DNA from: Lachnospiraceae bacterium | GTDB taxonomy: Bacteria; Bacillota; Clostridia; Lachnospirales; Lachnospiraceae | NCBI GenBank assembly: GCA_910575005.1 | Contig: CAJTCL010000023.1 | Location: 1-64,000 of the forward strand | Direction: 5' to 3' | Length of the DNA: 64,000 nt | The notes under the pieces: generated by a model | What the model was told of the DNA's origin: nothing | The model's database searches: none | The model's input: the letters and a program-made list of their open reading frames with translations, nothing else | Part shown: piece after piece, positions 37,278 to 45,299 of the stretch | Position numbering within the stretch: position 1 is the stretch's first letter | How the letters are laid out: every line of letters begins with the position of its first letter | Translations under genes and position numbers: made by a program

Positions 37278-38327
37278 ATGGAAAATAAGAAGAAAAAGGT
37301 TGCAATTTTATTTGGGGGCTGCTCTAGCGAGTATGAGGTATCTCTGCAGTCAGCATATGCAGTGATTACACATATGGATTTGGAAAAATATGAGGCAGTT
37401 TTGATTGGAATAGACCAAAAAGGAGTGTGGTATCTGTATCAGGGTGATCTGGCCAATATTCCAGAGGATAATTGGCTGACGAAAGAAGATTGTATTCCGG
37501 TGGCTGTCTCACCAGATAAGGAACTGCATGGGATTTTAGTTTTAAAAGAGAGTGGCGTAGAAAAGATTTCTCTGGATGGCGCACTGCCAGTCTTACATGG
37601 AAAAAATGGTGAGGATGGTACAGTACAAGGAGTATTGGAATTGGCAGAGATTCCATTGATTGGCTGCAATACGATGAGTTCTGCCATCTGTATGGATAAG
37701 GAAACGGCACATCGTTTGGCTAAGGAATGCGGTGTCAAAGTGCCATCCTCATATCTTATTACCAAGACAGATTTGCGGCAGGAAAAACAAATTATCAGTT
37801 ATGGGGAGCAATTGGGTTATCCACTGTTTGTAAAACCGCTGCGAGCAGGTTCTTCTTTTGGAATCACGAAAGTAGGAAGGCAGGAAGAATTGCTGGCAGC
37901 AGTGGAATATGCTTTCGATTATGATTCTGTTGTAATTTTGGAGGAGATGATAGAGGGCTTTGAGGTGGGCTGTGCAATATTGGGTACCGAGAAGCTGACG
38001 GTGGGTGTAGTAGATGAGATTGAATTGTCGGAAGGATTTTTTGACTATACAGAAAAATATACTTTGAAATCTTCCCAAATCCATGTTCCAGCGCGGATTT
38101 CTCAGGAAATGGCACAAAAGATTCAAGAAACGGCCATTCGTATTTATCGGGGACTGGGATGCAGTTATTTTGCTAGGGTAGATCTGTTTCTGACACCAGA
38201 GGGAGAAATCTATTTTAATGAAGTCAATACTATTCCTGGCTTTACCTCACACAGTCGTTATCCAAATATGCTCAAAGAGGTGGGAATTTCTTTTGAGGAA
38301 ATTATTGCAAGATTACTTGAAATGTAG
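37278..38327 (+). CDS. vanG: D-alanine-D-serine ligase, VanG type
   Basis: An ATP-grasp ligase that makes the D-Ala-D-Ser dipeptide used in place of D-Ala-D-Ala, lowering vancomycin affinity. It has 349 residues: FGGCSSEYEVSLQSA near 15, the omega-loop region E259-KYTLK (the EKYTL pattern fits D-Ser ligases; vanA/B-type ligases and housekeeping Ddl differ), LFVKPLRAGSSFGI near 180, and EVNTIPGFTSHSRYP near the end. AAAGGAG precedes the ATG. The neighbours vanXY and vanT make the VanG assignment much stronger than the motif alone. Confidence 0.88.
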   Translation: MENKKKKVAILFGGCSSEYEVSLQSAYAVITHMDLEKYEAVLIGIDQKGVWYLYQGDLANIPEDNWLTKEDCIPVAVSPDKELHGILVLKESGVEKISLDGALPVLHGKNGEDGTVQGVLELAEIPLIGCNTMSSAICMDKETAHRLAKECGVKVPSSYLITKTDLRQEKQIISYGEQLGYPLFVKPLRAGSSFGITKVGRQEELLAAVEYAFDYDSVVILEEMIEGFEVGCAILGTEKLTVGVVDEIELSEGFFDYTEKYTLKSSQIHVPARISQEMAQKIQETAIRIYRGLGCSYFARVDLFLTPEGEIYFNEVNTIPGFTSHSRYPNMLKEVGISFEEIIARLLEM

Positions 38328-38364
38328 GGAGGAAAAGAATGATCAAACTAGAGAGGTGTGAAAG

Positions 38365-39204
38365 GTGCGAAAACTTGAAAAAAACAGGGTTTTTGAGGGA
38401 AATCTGATTTTGGTCAATCAAAATTATCCTCTGCGTTGTACGATTGCAGCAAAAAATTTGTGTCCAGTATTTGAAAATCAGTCGCAAATTTTGATGCAGC
38501 AAGAGTGTGCGGGAATGTTGGATAAACTGTTTCAGGAATTGAACTGGAGTATTTCGGAAGAAATATATCAGTTGATTGTAGGCGTCAGTGGCTATCGTAC
38601 CAAGTCAGAACAAGAAGAAATTTTTGATGATTCTTTGAAGGAAAATGGCAGAGCGTTTACAGAAAAATATGTGGCTTTTCCAGATCATAGTGAGCATCAG
38701 ACGGGATTGGCCATTGATTTGGCAGAAAATAGAGAAGAGATAGATTTTATTCGCCCACAATTTCCCTATCAGGGAATTTGCCAGAAATTTCGAGAAAAAA
38801 TTGCTGATTTTGGGTTTATAGAACGTTATCCAAAAGAAAAACAGGACATTACCAAAATTGGTGCGGAACCGTGGCATTTTCGATATGTGGGCGTGCCGCA
38901 TGCAGAGATTATGAAGCGGTATGGTATGGCGCTGGAAGAATATATTGTGTGGTTAAAGCAGTTTTCCTTTCCAGACCATTCTTTTATCTGGCGGAAAGGA
39001 GATAGAGAATTTAAGATTGGCTATGTGGAGGCTGAGGAAACATTGACTAAAATAGATTTGTCCGAATATGGTAAACAGATGCAGGGAATGGAGGAGCGAG
39101 CAGGAGAAATAATTTCTTATAATTTGGCAGAATGTAAAGAGCTGCCCAATATTCAAATTTCAGGGAATAATGTAGACGGATTTGTAATTACATATGCTCA
39201 ATAG
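38365..39204 (+). CDS. vanXY: D,D-peptidase/dipeptidase VanXY-like
   Basis: A zinc peptidase of the VanY/VanXY family that removes normal D-Ala-D-Ala ends or dipeptides. It has 279 residues: VSGYRTKSEQEEIF near 72, the zinc motif SEHQTGLAIDLA near 112 (His and Asp), and catalytic Glu plus zinc His in EPWHFRYVG near 172. There is no signal peptide or membrane anchor, which fits the cytoplasmic VanXY type rather than VanY. An unusual extra ~80 residues follow the peptidase core. The start is GTG 38365 with GAGAGG eight bases upstream. Confidence 0.85.
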   Translation: MRKLEKNRVFEGNLILVNQNYPLRCTIAAKNLCPVFENQSQILMQQECAGMLDKLFQELNWSISEEIYQLIVGVSGYRTKSEQEEIFDDSLKENGRAFTEKYVAFPDHSEHQTGLAIDLAENREEIDFIRPQFPYQGICQKFREKIADFGFIERYPKEKQDITKIGAEPWHFRYVGVPHAEIMKRYGMALEEYIVWLKQFSFPDHSFIWRKGDREFKIGYVEAEETLTKIDLSEYGKQMQGMEERAGEIISYNLAECKELPNIQISGNNVDGFVITYAQ

Positions 39205-39212
39205 GAGGGAAC

Positions 39213-40292
39213 ATGAGACATAGGAAAAATTATGCGGCAATTGACAATTTTCGGCTGGTGGCGGCAGTGTTGATTGTCGCAATTCACACAGCACCCTTGG
39301 CTTCATTTAGCGATACAGCAGATTTTCTTGTCACATATTGTTTTGGGAGGATTGGAGTGCCATTTTTTTTGATGGTAACAGGTTTTTTTGTGCTTGCCCC
39401 TTATCAGCGTAAGTATGCCAAACGTTTTTCATCAGGACAATCAGAGATGATGAATAATGAAGACAGCAACAGAATTGGAATTGGCAGCGTAGGCAGATTT
39501 TTAGGAAAAACAGCAATTCTGTATGGAATTTCTACACTGCTGTATTTTCCATTGAAGTTATATTCTAAAAATTTGAGTGATAGTGTGGGAGGCTGGCTAA
39601 AAGAAATTTTTTTTGATGGCACATTTTATCATCTCTGGTATCTGCCAGCGGTGATTTTGGGCTGTTTGCTGTTGGTGGCATTGTTGCGCTTCTGCAGTCC
39701 GCTGACCATATCGGCAGTAGTATTTATACTATATATTTTTGGTGTGTTGGGGGACAGTTATTATGGTCTGGTCAGTGAAGTCCCTTTTTTTAAGATCGTG
39801 TATGAAGGAATTTTCCAGGTCAGTTCTTATACCAGAAATGGGATCTTTTTTGCGCCAGTCTTTTTATGGCTGGGGGTAGTGTTGGCCAACAGTAAGATTA
39901 AAATTTCAAGAGAACATGCCAGTGTAGGTTTTGCAGTTTCTATGGCAGCGATGTTGGCAGAAGGATTTTTAAGTTTTCATTTTCAATGGCAGAAACATAA
40001 CAGTTTATATTTTTTATTACTTCCAGTAATGTTCTTTTTGTTTGAGATGCTGCTCTCCATGCGAGGTCCAGAGATTGGTATTGCCAGAGAGTTGTCGATG
40101 TATATTTATATTTTGCATCCATTGTGTATTGTTGTGGTGCGTGGGGCGGCAGGTGTTTTAAAAATGTCTGAGCTGTTGGTGGAACAATCTTTGATTCATT
40201 ATTTGGCAGTGGTGTTAGTTTCTGTCTTGCTGTCACTGGCAGTGGTGATGATAAAACGATTATTTTCTGAAAGGACATTTAGTATCTTATAA
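39213..40292 (+). CDS. vanT: Membrane half of VanT serine racemase (acyltransferase-3 fold)
   Basis: A 359-residue integral membrane protein with about ten hydrophobic segments, starting with the acyltransferase-3 signature NFRLVAAVLIVAIHTAPLA. In Enterococcus VanT, such a domain is the N-terminal half of one protein and is thought to import L-serine; the C-terminal half is the racemase. Here the frame stops at 40292 and the racemase is a separate gene 173 bp downstream, with a repeat copy between. AGGAGG precedes ATG 39213, 8 bp after vanXY. Confidence 0.83.
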   Translation: MRHRKNYAAIDNFRLVAAVLIVAIHTAPLASFSDTADFLVTYCFGRIGVPFFLMVTGFFVLAPYQRKYAKRFSSGQSEMMNNEDSNRIGIGSVGRFLGKTAILYGISTLLYFPLKLYSKNLSDSVGGWLKEIFFDGTFYHLWYLPAVILGCLLLVALLRFCSPLTISAVVFILYIFGVLGDSYYGLVSEVPFFKIVYEGIFQVSSYTRNGIFFAPVFLWLGVVLANSKIKISREHASVGFAVSMAAMLAEGFLSFHFQWQKHNSLYFLLLPVMFFLFEMLLSMRGPEIGIARELSMYIYILHPLCIVVVRGAAGVLKMSELLVEQSLIHYLAVVLVSVLLSLAVVMIKRLFSERTFSIL

Positions 40293-40318
40293 TCAGTGAA
40301 TTTAAATTGGAGATTTTA

Positions 40319-40414
40319 GTAACGATTCCCAAGCCGATCAATATAGAAAGTCATATCATTAAAATTTATTTGAAAAAAATGAATTTCTGTTTTCGTGAGG
40401 CTCGGAATAGTTAC
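40319..40414 (+). repeat. GTAAC repeat family, copy H (left half plus right end)
   Basis: 96 bp, starting GTAACGATTCCCAAGCC, with AAAATTTATTTGAAAAA and ATGAATTTCTGTTTTCG, and ending CTCGGAATAGTTAC. It lies exactly between the membrane and racemase halves of vanT. Confidence 0.75.
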
Positions 40415-40464
40415 AGATACAAAATGCTAATTTTTAGTTGGATAGAAAGAAGAGGTATACAGCA

Positions 40465-41595
40465 ATGAAAGAGATCAAATATCAAAAAGGTCGGGCGTGG
40501 ATGGAACTTAGCATGGAAAATTTAAAACATAATATAAAAGAATTTCGCCGCATACTGCCTTGGGATTGTGCGCTGATGCCAGCAGTCAAGGCAAATGCCT
40601 ATGGTCATGGAGCAGTGCTGACAGCAAATGCGCTCCAGGAACAGGGAGTACAGGCATTTTGTGTGGCGTCTGTCGCGGAAGGGGCAGAGCTTCGACAGTC
40701 AGGAATTAAAGGGGAACTGTTGGTACTTGGTTATACTGCGCCCAGTCAATTTGATGATTTGATCTGTTATCATTTGACCCAGACGGTTATTGATGGGGAT
40801 TATGCAAGGCAATTGGAACGTGATGGGCGCAGATTCACGGTTCATGTCGGAATTGATACAGGAATGCATCGTTTGGGGGAACGCTGGGAAAATCTGGAGG
40901 AAATTGTTAAAATATTTCGGATTCCAAATTTACAAGTAACGGGACTTTATTCTCATCTGTGTGTCTCAGACGGACAGTCAGAGCCGGAGCGTGCCTATAC
41001 CCTGGAGCAAATTCAGCATTTTGAGTATATCGTTCGGGAACTTCACCGCCAGGGATTTAATGATTTTAAATGCCATTTGCAGGGCAGTTATGGTGTATTG
41101 AATTATTCAGAGTATTGTTTTGACTATGCAAGAGTGGGAATTGCTCTATATGGCCTATATAGTCAAAAAGGAGATCAAGGCTATGCGGCTGTCGATTTAA
41201 AACCTGTATTATCTTTGAAAGCCAGAGTGACAACAGTTAAAACACTGTCGAAAGGGGAAGGTGCCGGTTATGGGCTGACTTACAATGCCAAAATGGATCG
41301 CAAGATTGCAGTGCTTTCTATTGGCTATGCGGACGGTGTGCCTCGTAATTTGTCAAACTGCGGCTATGTGCTCTGCAATGGCAAGCTGGCGCCGATTGTC
41401 GGCAGGATCTGTATGGATCAGATGATGGTGGATGTGACAGATATTCCTCAGATAAGAGCTGGAGATGAGGCGGTGTTAATTGGCAGAAGCGGCAAGCTGG
41501 AGATCCGCGCAGAGGATCTGGCACAGTGGGCTGGAACGATCAGCAATGAGATTGTCAGCCGCCTGGGAGAACGCTTGGAGCGGGTGGCAGATTAA
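40465..41595 (+). CDS. vanT: VanT catalytic half: PLP serine/alanine racemase
   Basis: A 376-residue alanine-racemase-fold enzyme, expected to make D-serine for VanG. PLP lysine K42 in AVKANAYGHGA, GYADGVPRN and the opposing catalytic Tyr in GAGYGLTY near residue 270. ATG 40465 with AAGAAGAGG nine bases upstream gives a short soluble N-terminus (MKEIKYQKGRAWMELSMENL), so it is a complete free-standing enzyme. By sequence alone an ordinary alr cannot be excluded; position behind vanG-vanXY and the VanT-like membrane gene favours vanT. Confidence 0.85.
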   Translation: MKEIKYQKGRAWMELSMENLKHNIKEFRRILPWDCALMPAVKANAYGHGAVLTANALQEQGVQAFCVASVAEGAELRQSGIKGELLVLGYTAPSQFDDLICYHLTQTVIDGDYARQLERDGRRFTVHVGIDTGMHRLGERWENLEEIVKIFRIPNLQVTGLYSHLCVSDGQSEPERAYTLEQIQHFEYIVRELHRQGFNDFKCHLQGSYGVLNYSEYCFDYARVGIALYGLYSQKGDQGYAAVDLKPVLSLKARVTTVKTLSKGEGAGYGLTYNAKMDRKIAVLSIGYADGVPRNLSNCGYVLCNGKLAPIVGRICMDQMMVDVTDIPQIRAGDEAVLIGRSGKLEIRAEDLAQWAGTISNEIVSRLGERLERVAD

Positions 41596-41651
41596 AATCG
41601 ACAACTGTTGGGTGTTAAGGTTTAGCTAAGATTGGAAAAAAATGCTGAAAT

Positions 41652-41798
41652 ATGGGGGAGGATGTGATATTGTGGAGGGGAAATAATCCAAGGAATAGAT
41701 ATGAGTGGAGGATAATTGAAAGTTATCCGTCAATTAGATGGAATGGTGTAGATAGTTTGGGGTTATCCGTTGGTTTTAGTGATGGTAGATCTTATTGA
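41652..41798 (+). other. 48-codon open frame running through the left inverted repeat
   Basis: The frame starts ATG 41652 and crosses the whole repeat in the reading EWRIIESYPSIRWNGVDSLG, then ends at TGA 41796. The same frame is open across the other repeat arm on the opposite strand. Just outside the arm it reads NNPRNRYE, partly like the recombinase C-terminus (HPRNGMD). It may be a relic of a coding segment; whether it is translated is unknown. Confidence 0.35.
41702..41779 (+). repeat. Left arm of 78-bp perfect inverted repeat
   Basis: From TGAGTGGAGGATAATTGAAA to CCGTTGGTTTTAG. The reverse complement at 46949-47026 is identical over all 78 bases. The arm contains GTTATCCGT twice, 40 bp apart, and TAATTGA/TCAATTA as an internal inverted pair, possible recombinase contacts. 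Confidence 0.95.
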
Positions 41799-41838
41799 TA
41801 ATCCTTACTATATCTTTAATAAGCATGGAGGAAGCAAA

Positions 41839-42405
41839 GTGCTAAGTACTATAGTTGAAGTTTCTACAATAGTTACAAATATATTCTTATCCGTTGGAGC
41901 TGTGATTACAGTCTTTCAATTAATTCAAATGAAAAAAAGTAATATTCTGCAATCGAAAAGTTTAATGGCAGATCATGAACGGAGAAAAAAACAATCAACA
42001 TTAGAATTTTACTCAGATATTTATCCTTATTTAAGTGAATTTAGAACAAAGATAACTGATATATTTGGCAATGGGTATGTTACGCCAGATGACGTTAGAT
42101 ATATACAGGATAAAGATATACAACAAATGATATATGAATATTTAGTAATTATAGAAAGATTCGCTGTAGGAGTAAATTCTGGGATTTATGATATTAACAT
42201 ATTTGCTAAAACTTCTGGAAAAGTTGTGTCTGATATGTATAAAAAATTGTCTCCCATAATTGAAAACATGAGGATTACTCAAAATTATCCTGAGATGTTT
42301 AATGATTTTGAAAAGATGAGTAAAGATGTTCTAGAAGTTAGAGAAAAAATGTATCCAAAATTATCAGGAGAAGATTTGGTATCTATAAAAAATATTACTT
42401 TTTAG
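41839..42405 (+). CDS. Small membrane protein resembling DUF4760, in the invertible cassette
   Basis: A 188-residue protein with one N-terminal membrane segment (about residues 5-27, VTNIFLSVGAVITVFQLIQM), then a basic region (HERRKKQSTLEFYSDIY) and a helical cytosolic part. This layout resembles DUF4760-type proteins, of unknown function. The start is GTG 41839 with GGAGG seven bases upstream; earlier TTG/ATG codons (41770, 41782) have no ribosome site. It begins 60 bp inside the left repeat arm and is followed by the fusion gene after 23 bp, so the two form one unit. Confidence 0.65.
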   Translation: MLSTIVEVSTIVTNIFLSVGAVITVFQLIQMKKSNILQSKSLMADHERRKKQSTLEFYSDIYPYLSEFRTKITDIFGNGYVTPDDVRYIQDKDIQQMIYEYLVIIERFAVGVNSGIYDINIFAKTSGKVVSDMYKKLSPIIENMRITQNYPEMFNDFEKMSKDVLEVREKMYPKLSGEDLVSIKNITF

Positions 42406-42428
42406 TAATTAAACACGGAGGATATAAT

Positions 42429-45299
42429 ATGAATTTAGATATTGCTATAAAAGAAAGGTATAGCTGTCGGGCATATAAAACAAAGGAATTAACTGAATTA
42501 CAAATACGCACAATACTAGATGCTGCACGTCATGCTCCATCACCTAAAAATCGACAACCATGGCGTTTTGTTGTCTTACGCCAAAAAGACAAGGATGAGT
42601 TTTTGAAAAAAATTCACAATCCATTTTCAAATAATTCAACCCAATATCTTTATGAAAAAAAATTAAATGAATTTAATAGCGAAAAACAAACATATAGAAT
42701 CATGAAAGAGGCAGATTCTGTTATATTAGTATTTAACGCATATTCCAGTAATGAGGTATTAGGAAAAGAGGACAAACTATTTGATTGTGCAAATATACAA
42801 GCCATTGGGGCCGCTATACAAAATATGATTCTAAAAGCAACTGATCTTGGAATTGGAAGTTTATGGATTTGTGACATCTTTGCTTGTTATCAACAGGTTC
42901 GTGAGGATTATTATAAAGAAGGACAATTAATTGCGGCAATTGCATTAGGATATCCAGCAGATATAAATATAAAGACAACCCGAAAACTTCTTGACGAATT
43001 GATTATTAAAAGATGCAGCCCCAAGACAGATCATTTAATATGGGTAGGTCCTAGAGAATCTGACATATATGATTGTTCCAACCTTTTTCAAGGTTCTATC
43101 ACAATATTCGGTTCGAATTGCAATGGAAATATATCGTATTGTGCAAAAAATGGCGTCAGAATAGATCACAATATTCCTGAGTGTATAGATAACTCATTTT
43201 GGATTGATGGACTGAAAGAGTTAAAAGAGAAATACCCCGATTCTAAAATATTATATTATAATAATGAATTTGCATATAATGTTACAGATGATTTGAAAAA
43301 AGATGTTATATGTTGCAATGAACTCAGTCTTATAAAAATGTTAAATAATAAATCTGCTATGCGGATGGCATTTTCAGAATTGATACCAGTAGTTCCATTT
43401 CAAGAATTAACGTATAGTGACAACCTTAATTTATCGGGTTTATTTTCAAACAATTCAATGCTAATTTTTCAAGAGAATAACTCTTCCGGTGGATATGGAA
43501 CTCATGTGGTAAATATTGCTACAAATCATTTAAAACAATTTGTAGGAAAAACGTTTATGGTATCTCCATATATCGAGAATTCCGTTTCTGTAAATGTACA
43601 TATAATTATTGGACATAATACAATACTTTATTTTCCAGGATCTATTCAAATAATTTGCAATATAGATAACAAATTAATTTATTTAGGGGCTGACTACATA
43701 TCTTTTCAATCATTATCTTTGGCTAAAAGAAAAAAACTTAGCTGTTATGTAAGAGAGCTTGGAGAATATTTACGAAATTTGGGCTATAAAGGCGTGCTTG
43801 GATTTGACTTTTTGATTACTAAAGATGAAATCATGTTTGTGGAAGTTAATCCTCGTTTTCAAGCATCTACGCCTTTGCTAAATACGGCATTGAAAGCTAA
43901 AGGTCTTCCTAGTATGCAAGAAATGCAGATAGCTGCATTTATGGATACAAATTTGCCTGCACAATCTGAAATAGACGCCGTATTAGTTCCATATAGTATG
44001 ATTTCATATATTGAAGGGACTTGGAACAAACCTTATTATTTATTAAGGAAAATGCATGAAATTACAGAAATAGATATGTTTTTTGAAGATGGTTTTTCAC
44101 AAAATGAAACTATACAGAAGAATGCATATTTATTTAAAATAGTTTTTAACACCAATTGTGTGTCGGCGAATCCAGATTACAAAGTAGATATTTATGAAAA
44201 TCTTATAGATATTGAAGACGATTTTTATAAATCTATCATGAATAAAGATAAACTTAAAACTAAAATTTCCCTATTAAATCAAGGAGTAATAATATCAAAA
44301 AATGCAAAAAGCCAGATTGAAAACACGGGAAAAATACGCAATGCAGTATTCAGCGCAGTTGATATAACCATTTTTGAATCGTTACATATTAATTGTCCAA
44401 AGAGATTAAAATTTAGTAATTTTACTCCCTGGACGATAGATGTTAAGGATGCAGAAATTTTAACATTGTATTATTACGGTAATGAAATTAGTAACGTAAC
44501 ACTGGATTTGGAGGATATGTATTGTAATAATCTTATACAATCAAATGTGAAATTTTCAGATGTCTGCTTTTGGGCAACTGATCGTTTGCGCATCCACCAT
44601 AATTTGTCTTGTTGTATGAAAAATCAAGGTCTCGGATGTAAATTCTGCGAAGTTCCTGTCAGCAACCATTGTATTTCTATAGAAGATATTTTATGTGTTG
44701 TTGACTTTTATCTAGAAAAAGCAAATACGTTTCGACATTTTCTTATTGGAGGTGGTTCGGAACCTAGAGAGCTTGAGTATAAAAATATTCTAAAAATTAT
44801 TAAACATATACGTAAAAAAAGTACAAAAGATATTTATGTGATGAGTCTTCCGCCAAAAGATTTAAGCGTATTAAAAATGTACTATGAAGCTGGTGTAAAT
44901 GAAATCGGATTTAATCTTGAGATATTTGACCAAGACACAGCAGCGAATTATATGCCAGGAAAAGGAGCAATTTCTCGGCAAGAATACTTTATGGCATTAA
45001 AGGAAGCTGTGAGATACTGGGGCAATACCGGAAAAGTCCGTAGTCTTATGATTGTAGGACTAGAATCCGAAGATTCTTTATTGCAAGGAATTCGCGAACT
45101 CTGCCAAATTGGGGTTATGCCTATTCTTTCCGTTTTTAGACCTATACCAGGAACTGAAACAGAAAATATTGTACCACCATCAAATGAAGTTTTGCAAAAA
45201 ATATATAAGAAAGCCACCATGATATGTGAAGAATTTTCTCTTCATTTAGGACCAGAATGTTCTTTTTGCCAAAATAATACGCTTAGTCTACCTTTTTAG
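42429..45299 (+). CDS. Nitroreductase / ATP-grasp / radical-SAM fusion protein
   Basis: A 956-residue, three-part protein. Residues ~1-195 are a nitroreductase fold (ERYSCRAYKTKELTELQI, APSPKNRQPWRFVVL, LGIGSLWICDIF), normally FMN-dependent. Residues ~215-560 look like an ATP-grasp ligase, with NKSAMRMAFSELIPVVPF, GYKGVLGFDFLITKD and the metal-binding EVNPRFQAS at E472. Residues ~700-956 resemble a radical-SAM enzyme, but the cysteines C728/C729, C737 and C740 give C-x7-C-x2-C instead of C-x3-C-x2-C; two further cysteines (ECSFC) lie at the C-terminus. I know of no characterised protein with this order, and the substrate is unknown. AT-rich compared with the neighbours. Confidence 0.72.
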   Translation: MNLDIAIKERYSCRAYKTKELTELQIRTILDAARHAPSPKNRQPWRFVVLRQKDKDEFLKKIHNPFSNNSTQYLYEKKLNEFNSEKQTYRIMKEADSVILVFNAYSSNEVLGKEDKLFDCANIQAIGAAIQNMILKATDLGIGSLWICDIFACYQQVREDYYKEGQLIAAIALGYPADINIKTTRKLLDELIIKRCSPKTDHLIWVGPRESDIYDCSNLFQGSITIFGSNCNGNISYCAKNGVRIDHNIPECIDNSFWIDGLKELKEKYPDSKILYYNNEFAYNVTDDLKKDVICCNELSLIKMLNNKSAMRMAFSELIPVVPFQELTYSDNLNLSGLFSNNSMLIFQENNSSGGYGTHVVNIATNHLKQFVGKTFMVSPYIENSVSVNVHIIIGHNTILYFPGSIQIICNIDNKLIYLGADYISFQSLSLAKRKKLSCYVRELGEYLRNLGYKGVLGFDFLITKDEIMFVEVNPRFQASTPLLNTALKAKGLPSMQEMQIAAFMDTNLPAQSEIDAVLVPYSMISYIEGTWNKPYYLLRKMHEITEIDMFFEDGFSQNETIQKNAYLFKIVFNTNCVSANPDYKVDIYENLIDIEDDFYKSIMNKDKLKTKISLLNQGVIISKNAKSQIENTGKIRNAVFSAVDITIFESLHINCPKRLKFSNFTPWTIDVKDAEILTLYYYGNEISNVTLDLEDMYCNNLIQSNVKFSDVCFWATDRLRIHHNLSCCMKNQGLGCKFCEVPVSNHCISIEDILCVVDFYLEKANTFRHFLIGGGSEPRELEYKNILKIIKHIRKKSTKDIYVMSLPPKDLSVLKMYYEAGVNEIGFNLEIFDQDTAANYMPGKGAISRQEYFMALKEAVRYWGNTGKVRSLMIVGLESEDSLLQGIRELCQIGVMPILSVFRPIPGTETENIVPPSNEVLQKIYKKATMICEEFSLHLGPECSFCQNNTLSLPF

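Noticed and set aside
41770-41838. Upstream TTG/ATG starts for the DUF4760-like gene
   Set aside because: They have no ribosome site, and the first overlaps the repeat arm. GTG 41839 has GGAGG at the right distance.
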